This document shows positions 36,912-45,488 of a stretch of DNA of 64,000 nt, one piece after another. The position numbers and the translations under genes were made by a program. Origin of the DNA: an uncultured Pseudoxanthomonas sp. Lineage in GTDB: Bacteria > Pseudomonadota > Gammaproteobacteria > Xanthomonadales > Xanthomonadaceae. The DNA lies in assembly GCF_946886695.1 (NCBI RefSeq), contig NZ_CAMPJD010000013.1:1-64000 (forward strand). Reading direction: 5' to 3'. Below the pieces are notes generated by a model. That model saw only the letters and a program-made list of their open reading frames with translations, did no database searches and was not told the origin of the DNA. The stretch's first letter is position 1. Each line of letters begins with the position of its first letter.

Positions 36912-38005
36912 GCGTATTGCGCACGCGGCTGCGGACGCTCGACGAACTGACCGCGGCCGACGTCGAAGCCTGGGACGGATTGGCGCGTGCCACCGCGGCC
37001 TCCGTGCCCTTCCTGCTGCCGGGTTTCGTGCAAGCGGCCGCCCGCTGGCTGACGCCGGATGCGCCACCGGTGGTGCTGACCATCGAGCGCGGAAGCGATC
37101 TGCTCGCGTTGACCTGCCTGCAGCGACGCGCCGCCAACCTGTTCGTACCGATGCCGCACTGGCGCGCGTATCGGCATCTGCATGCGTTCCAGTCCGGCAT
37201 CCTGCACCTGCCGGGCGAGGCCGGCGCCATTGCCGGGGCATTCGCCCGCCTGATGCACCGGGGCAGTTGGCGCGAGCGCGCGATCGTGTGGCACAACGTC
37301 GCCGCCGACGGCGAACTGTGGGCGGCGTTGCGCGAAGGAACTGGACTACGCTGGAGCCAGACCGGCTTCTCGCGCAGACCGGTACTGCGCCGCATTCCGG
37401 GTGATGTGCCGGCCGCCGCGCGGGTCCGGCCGAACGTGGCGAAGGACCTGCGTCGACGGTCGCGTCGACTGCAGGAACGTGGCGATGTCAGCCTGCGCAT
37501 CCTCGAAGGGCGTGAAGCCGATTCCCATGCGGCCACCCGCCACCTGACCCTGGAGGATGCGGGCTGGAAGGGTGCACAGGGCAGCTCCATGCTCGCATCC
37601 GACGCGGAGCGCACGTTTTTCCTGGAGGCCAGTGCACGCCTGGCGGATCGCGGCCACATGGTATTCGTCGAAACCCTGTGCGGCGACCACGTGGTGGCGT
37701 CCAGCAGCAACCTGTTGTGCGGCAACGCGTTGAGCGGCTTCAAGACGGGCTGGGATGCGGACTTCGCCAACGCCAGCCCCGGCAAACTCAACGAATGGCA
37801 CCTGCTCCAGGCGCTGGACGGGCGATGGCCCGAGCTGGCCCTGTTCGACAGCCAGGCCCATGAAGACTCCTACATGGGCGAGCTGCTGCCCGATCGCCAA
37901 CCCATGGCCTCCGGCATCCTGCACGCAGGCGGGCTGCCGCGTGGATTGATCACCGCGGCGCGCCCGTTGCGCCCGCTCGCGTACAGGCGGGGACACGACA
38001 ACTGA
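36908..38005 (+). CDS. GNAT_6/FemAB-like acyltransferase 2
   Basis: Encodes 365 residues and is related to the previous protein in layout, with RVRPNVAKDLRRRSRRLQERG in place of the basic helix and a core around FVETLCGDHVVASSSNLLCGNALSGFKTGWD. The GTG start at 36908 overlaps the preceding stop (GTGA), so translation is coupled. It ends 12 bases from a convergent acetyltransferase gene. The substrate is unknown. Confidence 0.78.
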   Translation: MSVLRTRLRTLDELTAADVEAWDGLARATAASVPFLLPGFVQAAARWLTPDAPPVVLTIERGSDLLALTCLQRRAANLFVPMPHWRAYRHLHAFQSGILHLPGEAGAIAGAFARLMHRGSWRERAIVWHNVAADGELWAALREGTGLRWSQTGFSRRPVLRRIPGDVPAAARVRPNVAKDLRRRSRRLQERGDVSLRILEGREADSHAATRHLTLEDAGWKGAQGSSMLASDAERTFFLEASARLADRGHMVFVETLCGDHVVASSSNLLCGNALSGFKTGWDADFANASPGKLNEWHLLQALDGRWPELALFDSQAHEDSYMGELLPDRQPMASGILHAGGLPRGLITAARPLRPLAYRRGHDN

Positions 38006-38017
38006 CGCCGCCCGGCA

Positions 38018-38647
38018 TCACGCGATCTGTTCGCGGTGCCAGGCGATCTCTTCTGCCGTCAGACGCAGGCGGCGCTGCGCCGGCCTGATCATGGTCGGCG
38101 CCGGAAATGCCTCCGGTGGCAGGCTGCGCCAGAACCATGCGTCGCCAATCCGCAGGCTGCGTACCGTCGCATAGCGACTGAAGCCCATCGCGTCGTGGGC
38201 CCGCAACGAAGGCCGGTTGGACACGCTCACGTCGGAGAAATACTCCATCGGCGTGGATTCGACGCTCATGCCCTGCCCCATCATCGCCACCAGCAGCCGC
38301 CGCCCGCGCCGCTTCGGCACCACGAATGCATCGCGCAACCATACCTGGGATGGTGTCAGTGGCAGCAGCCAGGCAAGTTCGTCCATGTAGCGCGGCACGC
38401 CATGCAGCGCCCAGAACCATGCGACCAGTTCTTCGCCCTCGAGGATGCCGAAGCAGCGCATGCCGTGGTGATAACGCCGCAGGATGCGCTCCGGTTTCCC
38501 CGACATGCCGTTGGCGCGGTACGCCGCCACCAGGCGGTCCATGTCCGCTTCCCGCAGTTCGACGAAGCGCTGCTCCTCCGACAGCGCCATCGTGCACTGC
38601 TTCGCCGCCGGCCGTCGCAGCAAGGCGATGGCATCGAAATGAATCAT
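38018..38647 (-). CDS. GNAT-like N-acyltransferase
   Basis: Encodes 209 residues. The core has MSGKPERILRRYHHGMRCFGILEGEELVAWFW, VWLRDAFVVPKRRGRRLLVAMMGQGM and FSDVSVSNRPSLRAHDAMGFSRYATVRSLRIG, giving the beta4-alphaA-beta5 pattern of GNAT enzymes with an R-x-x-G-R/G-like acetyl-CoA loop (RRGRRLL). The ATG overlaps the flippase stop (ATGA), so it is coupled to flippase 2. It probably acylates an amino sugar. Confidence 0.72.
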   Translation of the reverse strand: MIHFDAIALLRRPAAKQCTMALSEEQRFVELREADMDRLVAAYRANGMSGKPERILRRYHHGMRCFGILEGEELVAWFWALHGVPRYMDELAWLLPLTPSQVWLRDAFVVPKRRGRRLLVAMMGQGMSVESTPMEYFSDVSVSNRPSLRAHDAMGFSRYATVRSLRIGDAWFWRSLPPEAFPAPTMIRPAQRRLRLTAEEIAWHREQIA

Positions 38648-40131
38648 GGTGTGCTTTCCCCTTCTCGCACCCGATCTTCGAGGTGCCGCCGACGCGACAT
38701 CCCCAGCCCTGCCAGCGCGTCCCCGACCAGGTCGCGCCCGACGCCCCACATCGCACCACCATACACAACCACGCCCACCAGCACTTCGCCCGCCAACCGC
38801 CAGCCGATGGCCAGGTACGCCTGCGTGGCCCAGCGCCAGGCCAGCACGGCCACGCCCATCAACGCACACGCCAGCGCAATGCGCAGACAGGGCGCCACCA
38901 GTCCCCGCAGGCGCAGACCGTCGGCGCGGCAGGCACGCACCGTGAGCAGCCACTGCACCAGCGCGGCCACGCCGATGGCGCCCGACGCCAGCAGCACGCC
39001 GCCCTTCGACAGCAGCCACAACGACGACACCAGGGTCGCCATGGTCGCCACCTCGATCCACATCAGCCATTGATTGCGTGCATGCGCAGCGAGGAACGCG
39101 GACAGGATGAAGCTGCCCGTACCCGGCAGCGCTGCGATGGCGAGCACGCTCAACAGCGGCGCGACCTGCCACCAGGTCGGGGGCAGCAGTGCGGCGACCA
39201 GGGTAGGCGCGCATATCGCCAGGCCTGCCGACATCGGGAACAGGAGCAATGCCGCGAACGTCAGCGCACGCACCATCAGGGCGGGCCGCTCCTGCGGCGG
39301 GGCGCGCGTCACCGCCGGCACCATCACCGTGCCTATGTGCCCGCCCACATACACCGCGGGCAACTGCGCAAGGTTGAACGCCATGCCATAGCTGCCCGCG
39401 TCGTGCGCACCCACGAGCCGGAACATCAGCGGTTTGTCCCAGTAGCGCGCGCCTTCGCTCAGGACGATCTCGCCCGTGATCGGCGCGCCGAAGCGGAAGA
39501 TGTCGCGCAGCCGCGCGGCAGATACCTTCACCGGCTGCAACCAGTCGCGCAGGCGTGTGGCCGTGATCGTCGCGCCGGCGATGACGCAGGACTGGACGAT
39601 GAAGGCGATGATCATCGCCTGACCGCCCAACGTGGTCATGCTGACCAGCGAGACGGCCACCACCGCATAGGCGACGTCGCCCAGCGCCGTGCCCAGCGCG
39701 ATGCGACCGAAGCGCAACTCGCGTGCGAGCAGCTTGTCCGGAATCGCACCGAGGCGGCGTATGCCGATGCCCAGCAGTGCGCCCGGCAGGTAGTCGGCCA
39801 CCCGCGGGGCCTGCAGCCACTGCGCGAGCGTCGGCGTGGCCCACCAGAGCGCTGCGATCATGGCGATGCCTGCAAGCAGGTACACCATGCTCGCAGCGAA
39901 GATGGCGTCCCTGCCCTCGCCCCCCCGGACCACGACGTACTGGCCGCACCCCCATGCGGCGATCCAGTTGCCGGTCAACGCGATCACCGTGGCCACGGTC
40001 ACTTCGGCCACGATGTCCGGCGTCAGGTGGCGCGCGATCAGCAGGGTTCCGACCAGGCCCACCGCGCGTCCCGACAGGCCACCGATGATGCCGAGTGCGG
40101 CGCCGGAAAAGATCTTTCGGTGATCGTTCAA
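38644..40131 (-). CDS. Wzx-like oligosaccharide flippase 2
   Basis: Encodes 495 residues with about 12-14 helices: IFSGAALGIIGGLSGRAVGLVGTLLIARHLTPDIVAEVTVA at the start and FRFGAPITGEIVLSEGARYWDKPLMFRLVGAHDAGSYG in the middle, the MATE-like/lipopolysaccharide exporter (MviN-WzxC) pattern. It is not closely similar to flippase 1, so it was probably acquired separately or handles another glycan. It lies in a three-gene minus-strand group with an acyltransferase on each side. Confidence 0.88.
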   Translation of the reverse strand: MNDHRKIFSGAALGIIGGLSGRAVGLVGTLLIARHLTPDIVAEVTVATVIALTGNWIAAWGCGQYVVVRGGEGRDAIFAASMVYLLAGIAMIAALWWATPTLAQWLQAPRVADYLPGALLGIGIRRLGAIPDKLLARELRFGRIALGTALGDVAYAVVAVSLVSMTTLGGQAMIIAFIVQSCVIAGATITATRLRDWLQPVKVSAARLRDIFRFGAPITGEIVLSEGARYWDKPLMFRLVGAHDAGSYGMAFNLAQLPAVYVGGHIGTVMVPAVTRAPPQERPALMVRALTFAALLLFPMSAGLAICAPTLVAALLPPTWWQVAPLLSVLAIAALPGTGSFILSAFLAAHARNQWLMWIEVATMATLVSSLWLLSKGGVLLASGAIGVAALVQWLLTVRACRADGLRLRGLVAPCLRIALACALMGVAVLAWRWATQAYLAIGWRLAGEVLVGVVVYGGAMWGVGRDLVGDALAGLGMSRRRHLEDRVREGESTP

Positions 40132-40177
40132 GCAAGCGTCCCGTGCCGGTGCGTGTTTCCTGTGACCGGATGATCGC

Positions 40178-41230
40178 TCACGTTGTCTCCAGGCGCATCC
40201 CGCGCCGCCGCCAGGTTTCGCGCATCCACGCCATCACGGGTCGTTCGATGCCACGGTTCAGGCCCACTGCCAGCGCCAGCGACACGGTCGCCGCCACCAT
40301 GCACGCCAGCAACGCCGGCACGCCACGCTGCTCCAGCTGGTGGATCACCACGAAACCGATGGCCTGGTGTACCAGGTACAGCGCATACGAGATGCCGCCC
40401 AGGAACACGAACAACCGCGTGTCGAGGAAGCCCAGCCCGCCCCGGATGAAAAGCACGAAGATCATGCAGCAGGCCAGCGCCACCGGCAGGAAGACCGGCC
40501 GCTCGCCGACCGCGATGGCCAGCAGCGCCAGCAGCGCCATCACCAGGTTGAGCCGCCACTCGCCGGGATGGCGATGCATGCGAAAGAACAGGATGCCCAG
40601 TGCGAAGAACGGAATGAAGCGCAGGATCAGCAGTTCCCGCACCCAGTACGAGAAGTGCCAGTGATGTTTTTCGCACAGGCCCTCGACCGTCGCCAACAGC
40701 AGCCATCCGCCGATGATCCAGTGGATGCGCCTGAGTTGACCGACCACGAACCAGAACAGCATCTGCACGTAGAAGAACAGTTCGACCTGCAGGGTCCAGT
40801 AGGACCCGTCCAGATGCTCGGCACCGAGGATCTCCTGCACCATCGTGAAATTGAGCAGCAGCGCGCCCAGCGGAAGCTGCTGCATCGACAGCCCGGCGGC
40901 ATACACCACGACGGCAGTGAGCACGATGGCCGCCCAATAGCCCGGAAAGAGCCGGGAGAAGCGCGACACCACGAAATCCATGGCGGTGCGCGTGCGCTCC
41001 AGTGTCATGAAGATCACGAAGCCGCTGATCAGGAAGAACAGGTAGACGCCGTACTTGCCTACCCGCAGGTCGAACGCCATGCCGCCCACATGGCCTATCT
41101 GCTCCTGATAACGCGTTGTGAAGTGGTAACCCAGCACGGCGACAGCGGCGATACCGCGCAGGGCGTCCAGTTCCACCATCCGCGAGGGCGTAGACGTTTC
41201 GTGACCCACCCTGTTCCCCTGCATCGGCAT
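40178..41230 (-). CDS. Acyltransferase 3 family membrane protein
   Basis: About 350 residues with ten helices. ELDALRGIAAVAVLGYHF carries the family R/H signature (RG and the catalytic-like His), and FFLISGFVIFMTL, LDGSYWTLQVELFFYVQMLFW and GGISYALYLVHQAIGF follow. OafA/ExoZ-type proteins O-acetylate or O-acylate exported glycans. The start is uncertain: ATGs at 41230 and 41224, or a GTG at about 41207 with AGGGG upstream. It is divergent from the glycosyltransferase at 41302. Confidence 0.88.
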   Translation of the reverse strand: MPMQGNRVGHETSTPSRMVELDALRGIAAVAVLGYHFTTRYQEQIGHVGGMAFDLRVGKYGVYLFFLISGFVIFMTLERTRTAMDFVVSRFSRLFPGYWAAIVLTAVVVYAAGLSMQQLPLGALLLNFTMVQEILGAEHLDGSYWTLQVELFFYVQMLFWFVVGQLRRIHWIIGGWLLLATVEGLCEKHHWHFSYWVRELLILRFIPFFALGILFFRMHRHPGEWRLNLVMALLALLAIAVGERPVFLPVALACCMIFVLFIRGGLGFLDTRLFVFLGGISYALYLVHQAIGFVVIHQLEQRGVPALLACMVAATVSLALAVGLNRGIERPVMAWMRETWRRRGMRLETT

Positions 41231-41301
41231 GACTCGGTTCTGATAACGCCAACCACACCGTGCTGCGGACAGCATGGCCGCCCCTCCTCCACGACTCCTG
41301 C

Positions 41302-42489
41302 ATGCGTATCCTGATCGTCACCTCCCAGTTCCCGATCGCCGGGGAACCCAACCGCGGCCGCCCCGTCTACCAGACCGTGCGCGAGCTGTCGCGGCTCGCC
41401 GAAGTGAAGGTGATCAGCCCGGTCGCTTCGTATCCGCGCTGGGCACAGCCGCGCAGCTACCTGTATCGCCCCGTGCAAGATGCGCAGATCGCGCCCGGCT
41501 GCGACGTGGATCATGTGCGCTATCCCGCGTTGCCGGCGATCAGCCGCCCATTCAATGGCCATCTGTGTGCACGGGCGCTCGCCGCGCCGCTGCGCGCTTT
41601 CGCGCCAGACGTGGTGCTGGCCTACTGGCTGTATCCGGACGGCTACGGCGCGATGCGGGCCGCACACGCGGCCGGCATCCCCTTCGTCGCGGGTGCGCGT
41701 GGCTCCGATCTGCGCGTGCGGGATGCCATCAGCCGCCGCCTGACCCGGCCCGTGGTCCGCGCGGCGCGCCGGCTGCTGGTGGTCAGCGAAGACCTGGGGC
41801 GCGTTGCGGTCGACGGCTACGGTGCCGAGCCGCATCGTGTCCGCGCCATTCCGAATGGCTGCGATGCCAGTCTGTTCCACCCCGGCGACCGCCACGCCGC
41901 ACGACGCGCGCTCGGCGTGGCGGAAGATGCCGAGGTGGTGCTTTACGTGGGACGTCTCGTCGCTGAGAAGGGCCTGCGCGAACTGCTGCAGGCGTCGCGT
42001 CGCCTGGTGGCGCAGCGGCCACGCGCCCGTGTGGTGCTGGTGGGTGAAGGTCCGCTGCGGGGCGAGCTGGACGCCGCGCTCGCCGCCGATCCCTCGTTGC
42101 CGCTGCAACTCGCCGGTGCACAGGCCCCCGCCGACGTGGCGCGCTGGATGGTCGCCGCCGATGTCGTCACGCTCCCCAGCTACTCGGAAGGTCATCCGAA
42201 CGTGCTGGTCGAAGCGCTGGCGTGCGGCAGGCCCGTGGTGGCGACACCCGTCGGCGGCATCCCGGAAGTCGTGGATGCGGCCAACGGCGTGCTGGTTCCG
42301 GCCCGCGATGCGGACGCGCTCGCGGCCGCACTGGTGCAGGCGCTGGAACGGAACTGGGACGAAGCCGCACTCGCGCGGCGCTTCTCACGCGATTGGGAGC
42401 AGGTCGCCCGCGAAACCCTGGATGCCTGCGGGGAAGCGCTCGCCGAAACGCATGCCGGCCGGGCGTATTACGCCACCGGCCAGGCCTGA
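41302..42489 (+). CDS. Family 4 glycosyltransferase
   Basis: Encodes 395 residues with a GT-B fold: ILIVTSQFPIAGEPNRGRPVYQ at the start, VVSEDLGRVAVDGYG, VLYVGRLVAEKGLRELLQA and the E-x7-E motif in SEGHPNVLVEALACGRPVVATPVGG. ATG 41302 begins the conserved MRILIV; longer readings to 41260 overlap the promoter gap. It probably uses a nucleotide-hexose donor. Confidence 0.92.
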   Translation: MRILIVTSQFPIAGEPNRGRPVYQTVRELSRLAEVKVISPVASYPRWAQPRSYLYRPVQDAQIAPGCDVDHVRYPALPAISRPFNGHLCARALAAPLRAFAPDVVLAYWLYPDGYGAMRAAHAAGIPFVAGARGSDLRVRDAISRRLTRPVVRAARRLLVVSEDLGRVAVDGYGAEPHRVRAIPNGCDASLFHPGDRHAARRALGVAEDAEVVLYVGRLVAEKGLRELLQASRRLVAQRPRARVVLVGEGPLRGELDAALAADPSLPLQLAGAQAPADVARWMVAADVVTLPSYSEGHPNVLVEALACGRPVVATPVGGIPEVVDAANGVLVPARDADALAAALVQALERNWDEAALARRFSRDWEQVARETLDACGEALAETHAGRAYYATGQA

Positions 42490-42516
42490 CAAGAACACGG
42501 ACAGGGGAAGCAGCAC

Positions 42517-44499
42517 ATGTGCGGAATCGCGGGTTTCATGGGTCCCGGCGTCGTCTCGACGGAGGCGCGGCCCTGGCTGGAGCGGATGATCCAGCCACTG
42601 GCGCATCGCGGCCCGGATGGTTTCGGTTTCCACGCCGCGCCGAGCATCGGACTGGCCCACGCGCGCCTGTCGATCATCGACCTGTCCACCGGCGACCAGC
42701 CCATCCACAACCCGCGCCGCACGGTGTGGACGGTGTTCAATGGCGAAATCTTCAATTTCGTAGAACTGCGCAGGATGCTGGAGGACAAGGGCCACGTCTT
42801 CTACACGCAGTCCGACACCGAGGTGATCGTGCATCTGTACGACCGTTACGGCGAGGACTTCGTCCATCACCTCAACGGCCAGTTCGCCATCGCCCTGTGG
42901 GACAGCGAACGCCAGCGCCTGGTGCTGGCGCGCGACCGGGCCGGCATCCGTCCGCTGTACTACACCCGCCAGCGCGGTCGCCTGTGGTTCGCCTCCGAAG
43001 TGAAATCGCTGCTGGCCGTGCTGCCGGAATGTGCCCACCTCGAGCCGCAGGCGTTGCTGCAGACGCTGACCTACTGGGCACCGGTGGATCCGGAGACACT
43101 CTACCAGGGCGTGCAGAGCCTTCCGCCCGGCCATGTACTGACGGTGGAGCGCGACGGACGCCAGCACCTGCGCCGTTACTGGGACTGGACGTTCCCCGAC
43201 GCGGAGGCGACATCGCCTTCACGGTACCCGCTCACGCTGGAGCAGGCCACGGCGGAGCTGCGCGAACTGCTGGTCGATGCGGTGCGTCTGCAGCTGCGTG
43301 CCGACGTTCCGGTGGGCGCCTACCTCAGCGGCGGCCTCGACTCGTCCGGCATCGTCGCCCTGATCCGCGGCTTCACCGACACGCCGGTACGCACGTTCTC
43401 GGTGGCGTTCGAGGATGGCGAGTTCGACGAAAGCGCGCACCAGCAGGCGATGGTGCGGCACCTGGGCACCGACCACACCACGCTGATGTGCACGCGTCGC
43501 GACATCGGCAATGCGTTTCCGCGCCTGATCCGCCACACGGAAACACCCGTGCTGCGCACCGGGCCCGTCCCGTTGATGCTGCTGGCCGGCAGTGTGCGCC
43601 AGCACGGCTACAAGGTCGTGCTGACCGGCGAAGGCGCCGACGAAGTGTTCGGCGGCTACGACCTGTTCAAGGAAGCCAAGGTGCGACGCTTCTGGGCGCG
43701 CCAGCCCGGCTCGCGCCTGCGACCGCGCCTGCTGGAGAAGCTGTACGGCTACCTGCAGAACTCGCCGGTGAGCAGTCCGGCATTCGCGCAATCGTTCTTC
43801 GGCCAGGGCATGGAGCACCTGCACCGGCCGATCTTCGCGCACGTACCGCGCTGGACCACCTCGCAGCGCGCCTTCGCCTTCCTGTCGCCGGACCTGCGGA
43901 CCACGGCCGCGCACTGGGACCCGCTGGAGGCCTACGAGCACACGCTGCCGCCGGACATCGCGCGATGGAGCGATCTCTCGCGCGACCAGTACGTGGAAGC
44001 CAAGTCGCTGCTGGCCGGTTACCTGCTGTCGTCGCAGGGCGACCGGGTGGCCATGGCGAACTCGATCGAAGGGCGTTTCCCCTACCTCGACCATCGCGTC
44101 ATCGAGTTCGCCAACCGCCTGCCGCCCAGCTTCAAGATCCGCGGCATGACAGAAAAGTACCTGCTGCGGCGCGCCCTGGCGGAACTGCTGCCGCCGGATA
44201 TCGTGCAGCGGACCAAGCAGCCGTACCGCGCACCGGACAGCCAGAGCTTCTTCTTCGACGGCAAGCCGCTGGACTACGTCGCCGACCTGCTGTCGCCCGA
44301 CGCGATCCGCGATGCCGGCTATTTCGACCCCGCGCCGGTATCGCGGCTGGTGGAAAAGTGCCGGCTGGGACGGGCGACGGGCTTCGCCGACAACCAGGCG
44401 TTCGTGGGCATCCTTTCCACGATGCTGGTGCATCGGCAGACCGTCGAGGCGCGCCTGTCGCCCTCCCCGGCGGCACACCCTTCCGGTGCGGTCGCGTAG
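42517..44499 (+). CDS. AsnB-type amidotransferase (exosortase A-associated type)
   Basis: Encodes 660 residues. The N-terminal glutaminase domain has nucleophile Cys2 (MCGIAGF), HRGPDG and NGEIFN. The synthetase domain has the PPi-loop SGGLDSS at 271-277 and GEGADEVFGGYD. This is the class II amidotransferase found in exosortase-A EPS loci. Homologues in O-antigen loci (for example WbpS/WbtH) are linked with amidation of sugar uronic acids, which fits the dehydrogenase at 10023. The RBS is AGGGGAAG. Confidence 0.9.
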   Translation: MCGIAGFMGPGVVSTEARPWLERMIQPLAHRGPDGFGFHAAPSIGLAHARLSIIDLSTGDQPIHNPRRTVWTVFNGEIFNFVELRRMLEDKGHVFYTQSDTEVIVHLYDRYGEDFVHHLNGQFAIALWDSERQRLVLARDRAGIRPLYYTRQRGRLWFASEVKSLLAVLPECAHLEPQALLQTLTYWAPVDPETLYQGVQSLPPGHVLTVERDGRQHLRRYWDWTFPDAEATSPSRYPLTLEQATAELRELLVDAVRLQLRADVPVGAYLSGGLDSSGIVALIRGFTDTPVRTFSVAFEDGEFDESAHQQAMVRHLGTDHTTLMCTRRDIGNAFPRLIRHTETPVLRTGPVPLMLLAGSVRQHGYKVVLTGEGADEVFGGYDLFKEAKVRRFWARQPGSRLRPRLLEKLYGYLQNSPVSSPAFAQSFFGQGMEHLHRPIFAHVPRWTTSQRAFAFLSPDLRTTAAHWDPLEAYEHTLPPDIARWSDLSRDQYVEAKSLLAGYLLSSQGDRVAMANSIEGRFPYLDHRVIEFANRLPPSFKIRGMTEKYLLRRALAELLPPDIVQRTKQPYRAPDSQSFFFDGKPLDYVADLLSPDAIRDAGYFDPAPVSRLVEKCRLGRATGFADNQAFVGILSTMLVHRQTVEARLSPSPAAHPSGAVA

Positions 44500-44533
44500 G
44501 ACGCACACTCGGACATCTCGAGGGGATCAAAGC

Positions 44534-45478
44534 ATGGATTGGCGGGTCAAGGGCACCATCCAGAAAATTCTCGGCACGCTGCCCGGCGGGCACGGGCTGC
44601 ATTTCCACCTGCAGCGCCGCTTCGGCGGCCTGCGCGATTTCGACGGTGAACTCGCGACCAAGGTGGACGACTGGGAAATCATGATCGGCCACCTGCGCGG
44701 CGCCGGTATCGTGCTGCCCGGCGTCCGCTGCTTCGAGATCGGTACCGGGTGGTACCCGACGTTCCCGTTCGCCTGCTATCTGGCAGGTGCCGCGCGGGTG
44801 ACCACGTACGATCTCAATCCGCACCTGCGCATGGACCTGACGTTGCGCTGTGCGGACGTGCTCGGCCGTTTCCTCGACCGCATCGCCACCGCCGCCGGAG
44901 TTCCGCTCGCGGATGTCGAACAACGCCATCGGCAGCTGCTCGAACGCCTGCGCGCGGGTGCCGACCTCGACGCCGCCAGTGGCGGCGTGATCCATTACCG
45001 CTCGCCGGCGGATGCCACCCGCACGGCGCTTCCGGACGGCGATGTCGATGTGGTGTTCTCCAACAGCGTGCTCGAACACGTGCCACCGGACGTGATCGAT
45101 GCGATGTACGCCGAAGCCATGCGCATCCTGTCGCCGCGCGGCCTGATGTTCCATTCGGTCAATTGCGGCGACCACTACGCCTACGTGGACCGCAGCATTC
45201 ACCAGTTGCACTACCTGAAGTACTCCGACAATCAGTGGCAACGCTGGAACAACGCCTTTCTCTACCAGAACCGGTTGCGCGCGCAGTGGTTCGTGGAGGG
45301 CGCGCGCAGGCATGGATTCGACATCGAACTGGACACGTCCACGACACGGCCCGAACGCATGCGCCAGCTTGCCGACATGCCCGTGCATCCGCAGTTCGCC
45401 CACGTACCGGCCGAGCAGCTGTGCATCACCAGCGTGGATTTCATCGCGCGCAAGCCGGCTGCAAACGCGGCCGGCTGA
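44534..45478 (+). CDS. SAM-dependent methyltransferase
   Basis: Encodes 314 residues. The SAM pocket is RCFEIGTGWYPTFPFACYLAGA, with VTTYDLNPHLR and VDVVFSNSVLEHVPPDVI. It is larger than the methyltransferase at 31919 and not closely similar. AGGGG lies upstream of ATG 44534. It probably methylates an EPS sugar or a small precursor. It ends ten bases from the convergent PQQ dehydrogenase. Confidence 0.82.
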   Translation: MDWRVKGTIQKILGTLPGGHGLHFHLQRRFGGLRDFDGELATKVDDWEIMIGHLRGAGIVLPGVRCFEIGTGWYPTFPFACYLAGAARVTTYDLNPHLRMDLTLRCADVLGRFLDRIATAAGVPLADVEQRHRQLLERLRAGADLDAASGGVIHYRSPADATRTALPDGDVDVVFSNSVLEHVPPDVIDAMYAEAMRILSPRGLMFHSVNCGDHYAYVDRSIHQLHYLKYSDNQWQRWNNAFLYQNRLRAQWFVEGARRHGFDIELDTSTTRPERMRQLADMPVHPQFAHVPAEQLCITSVDFIARKPAANAAG

Positions 45479-45488
45479 CCGTCGCGCG

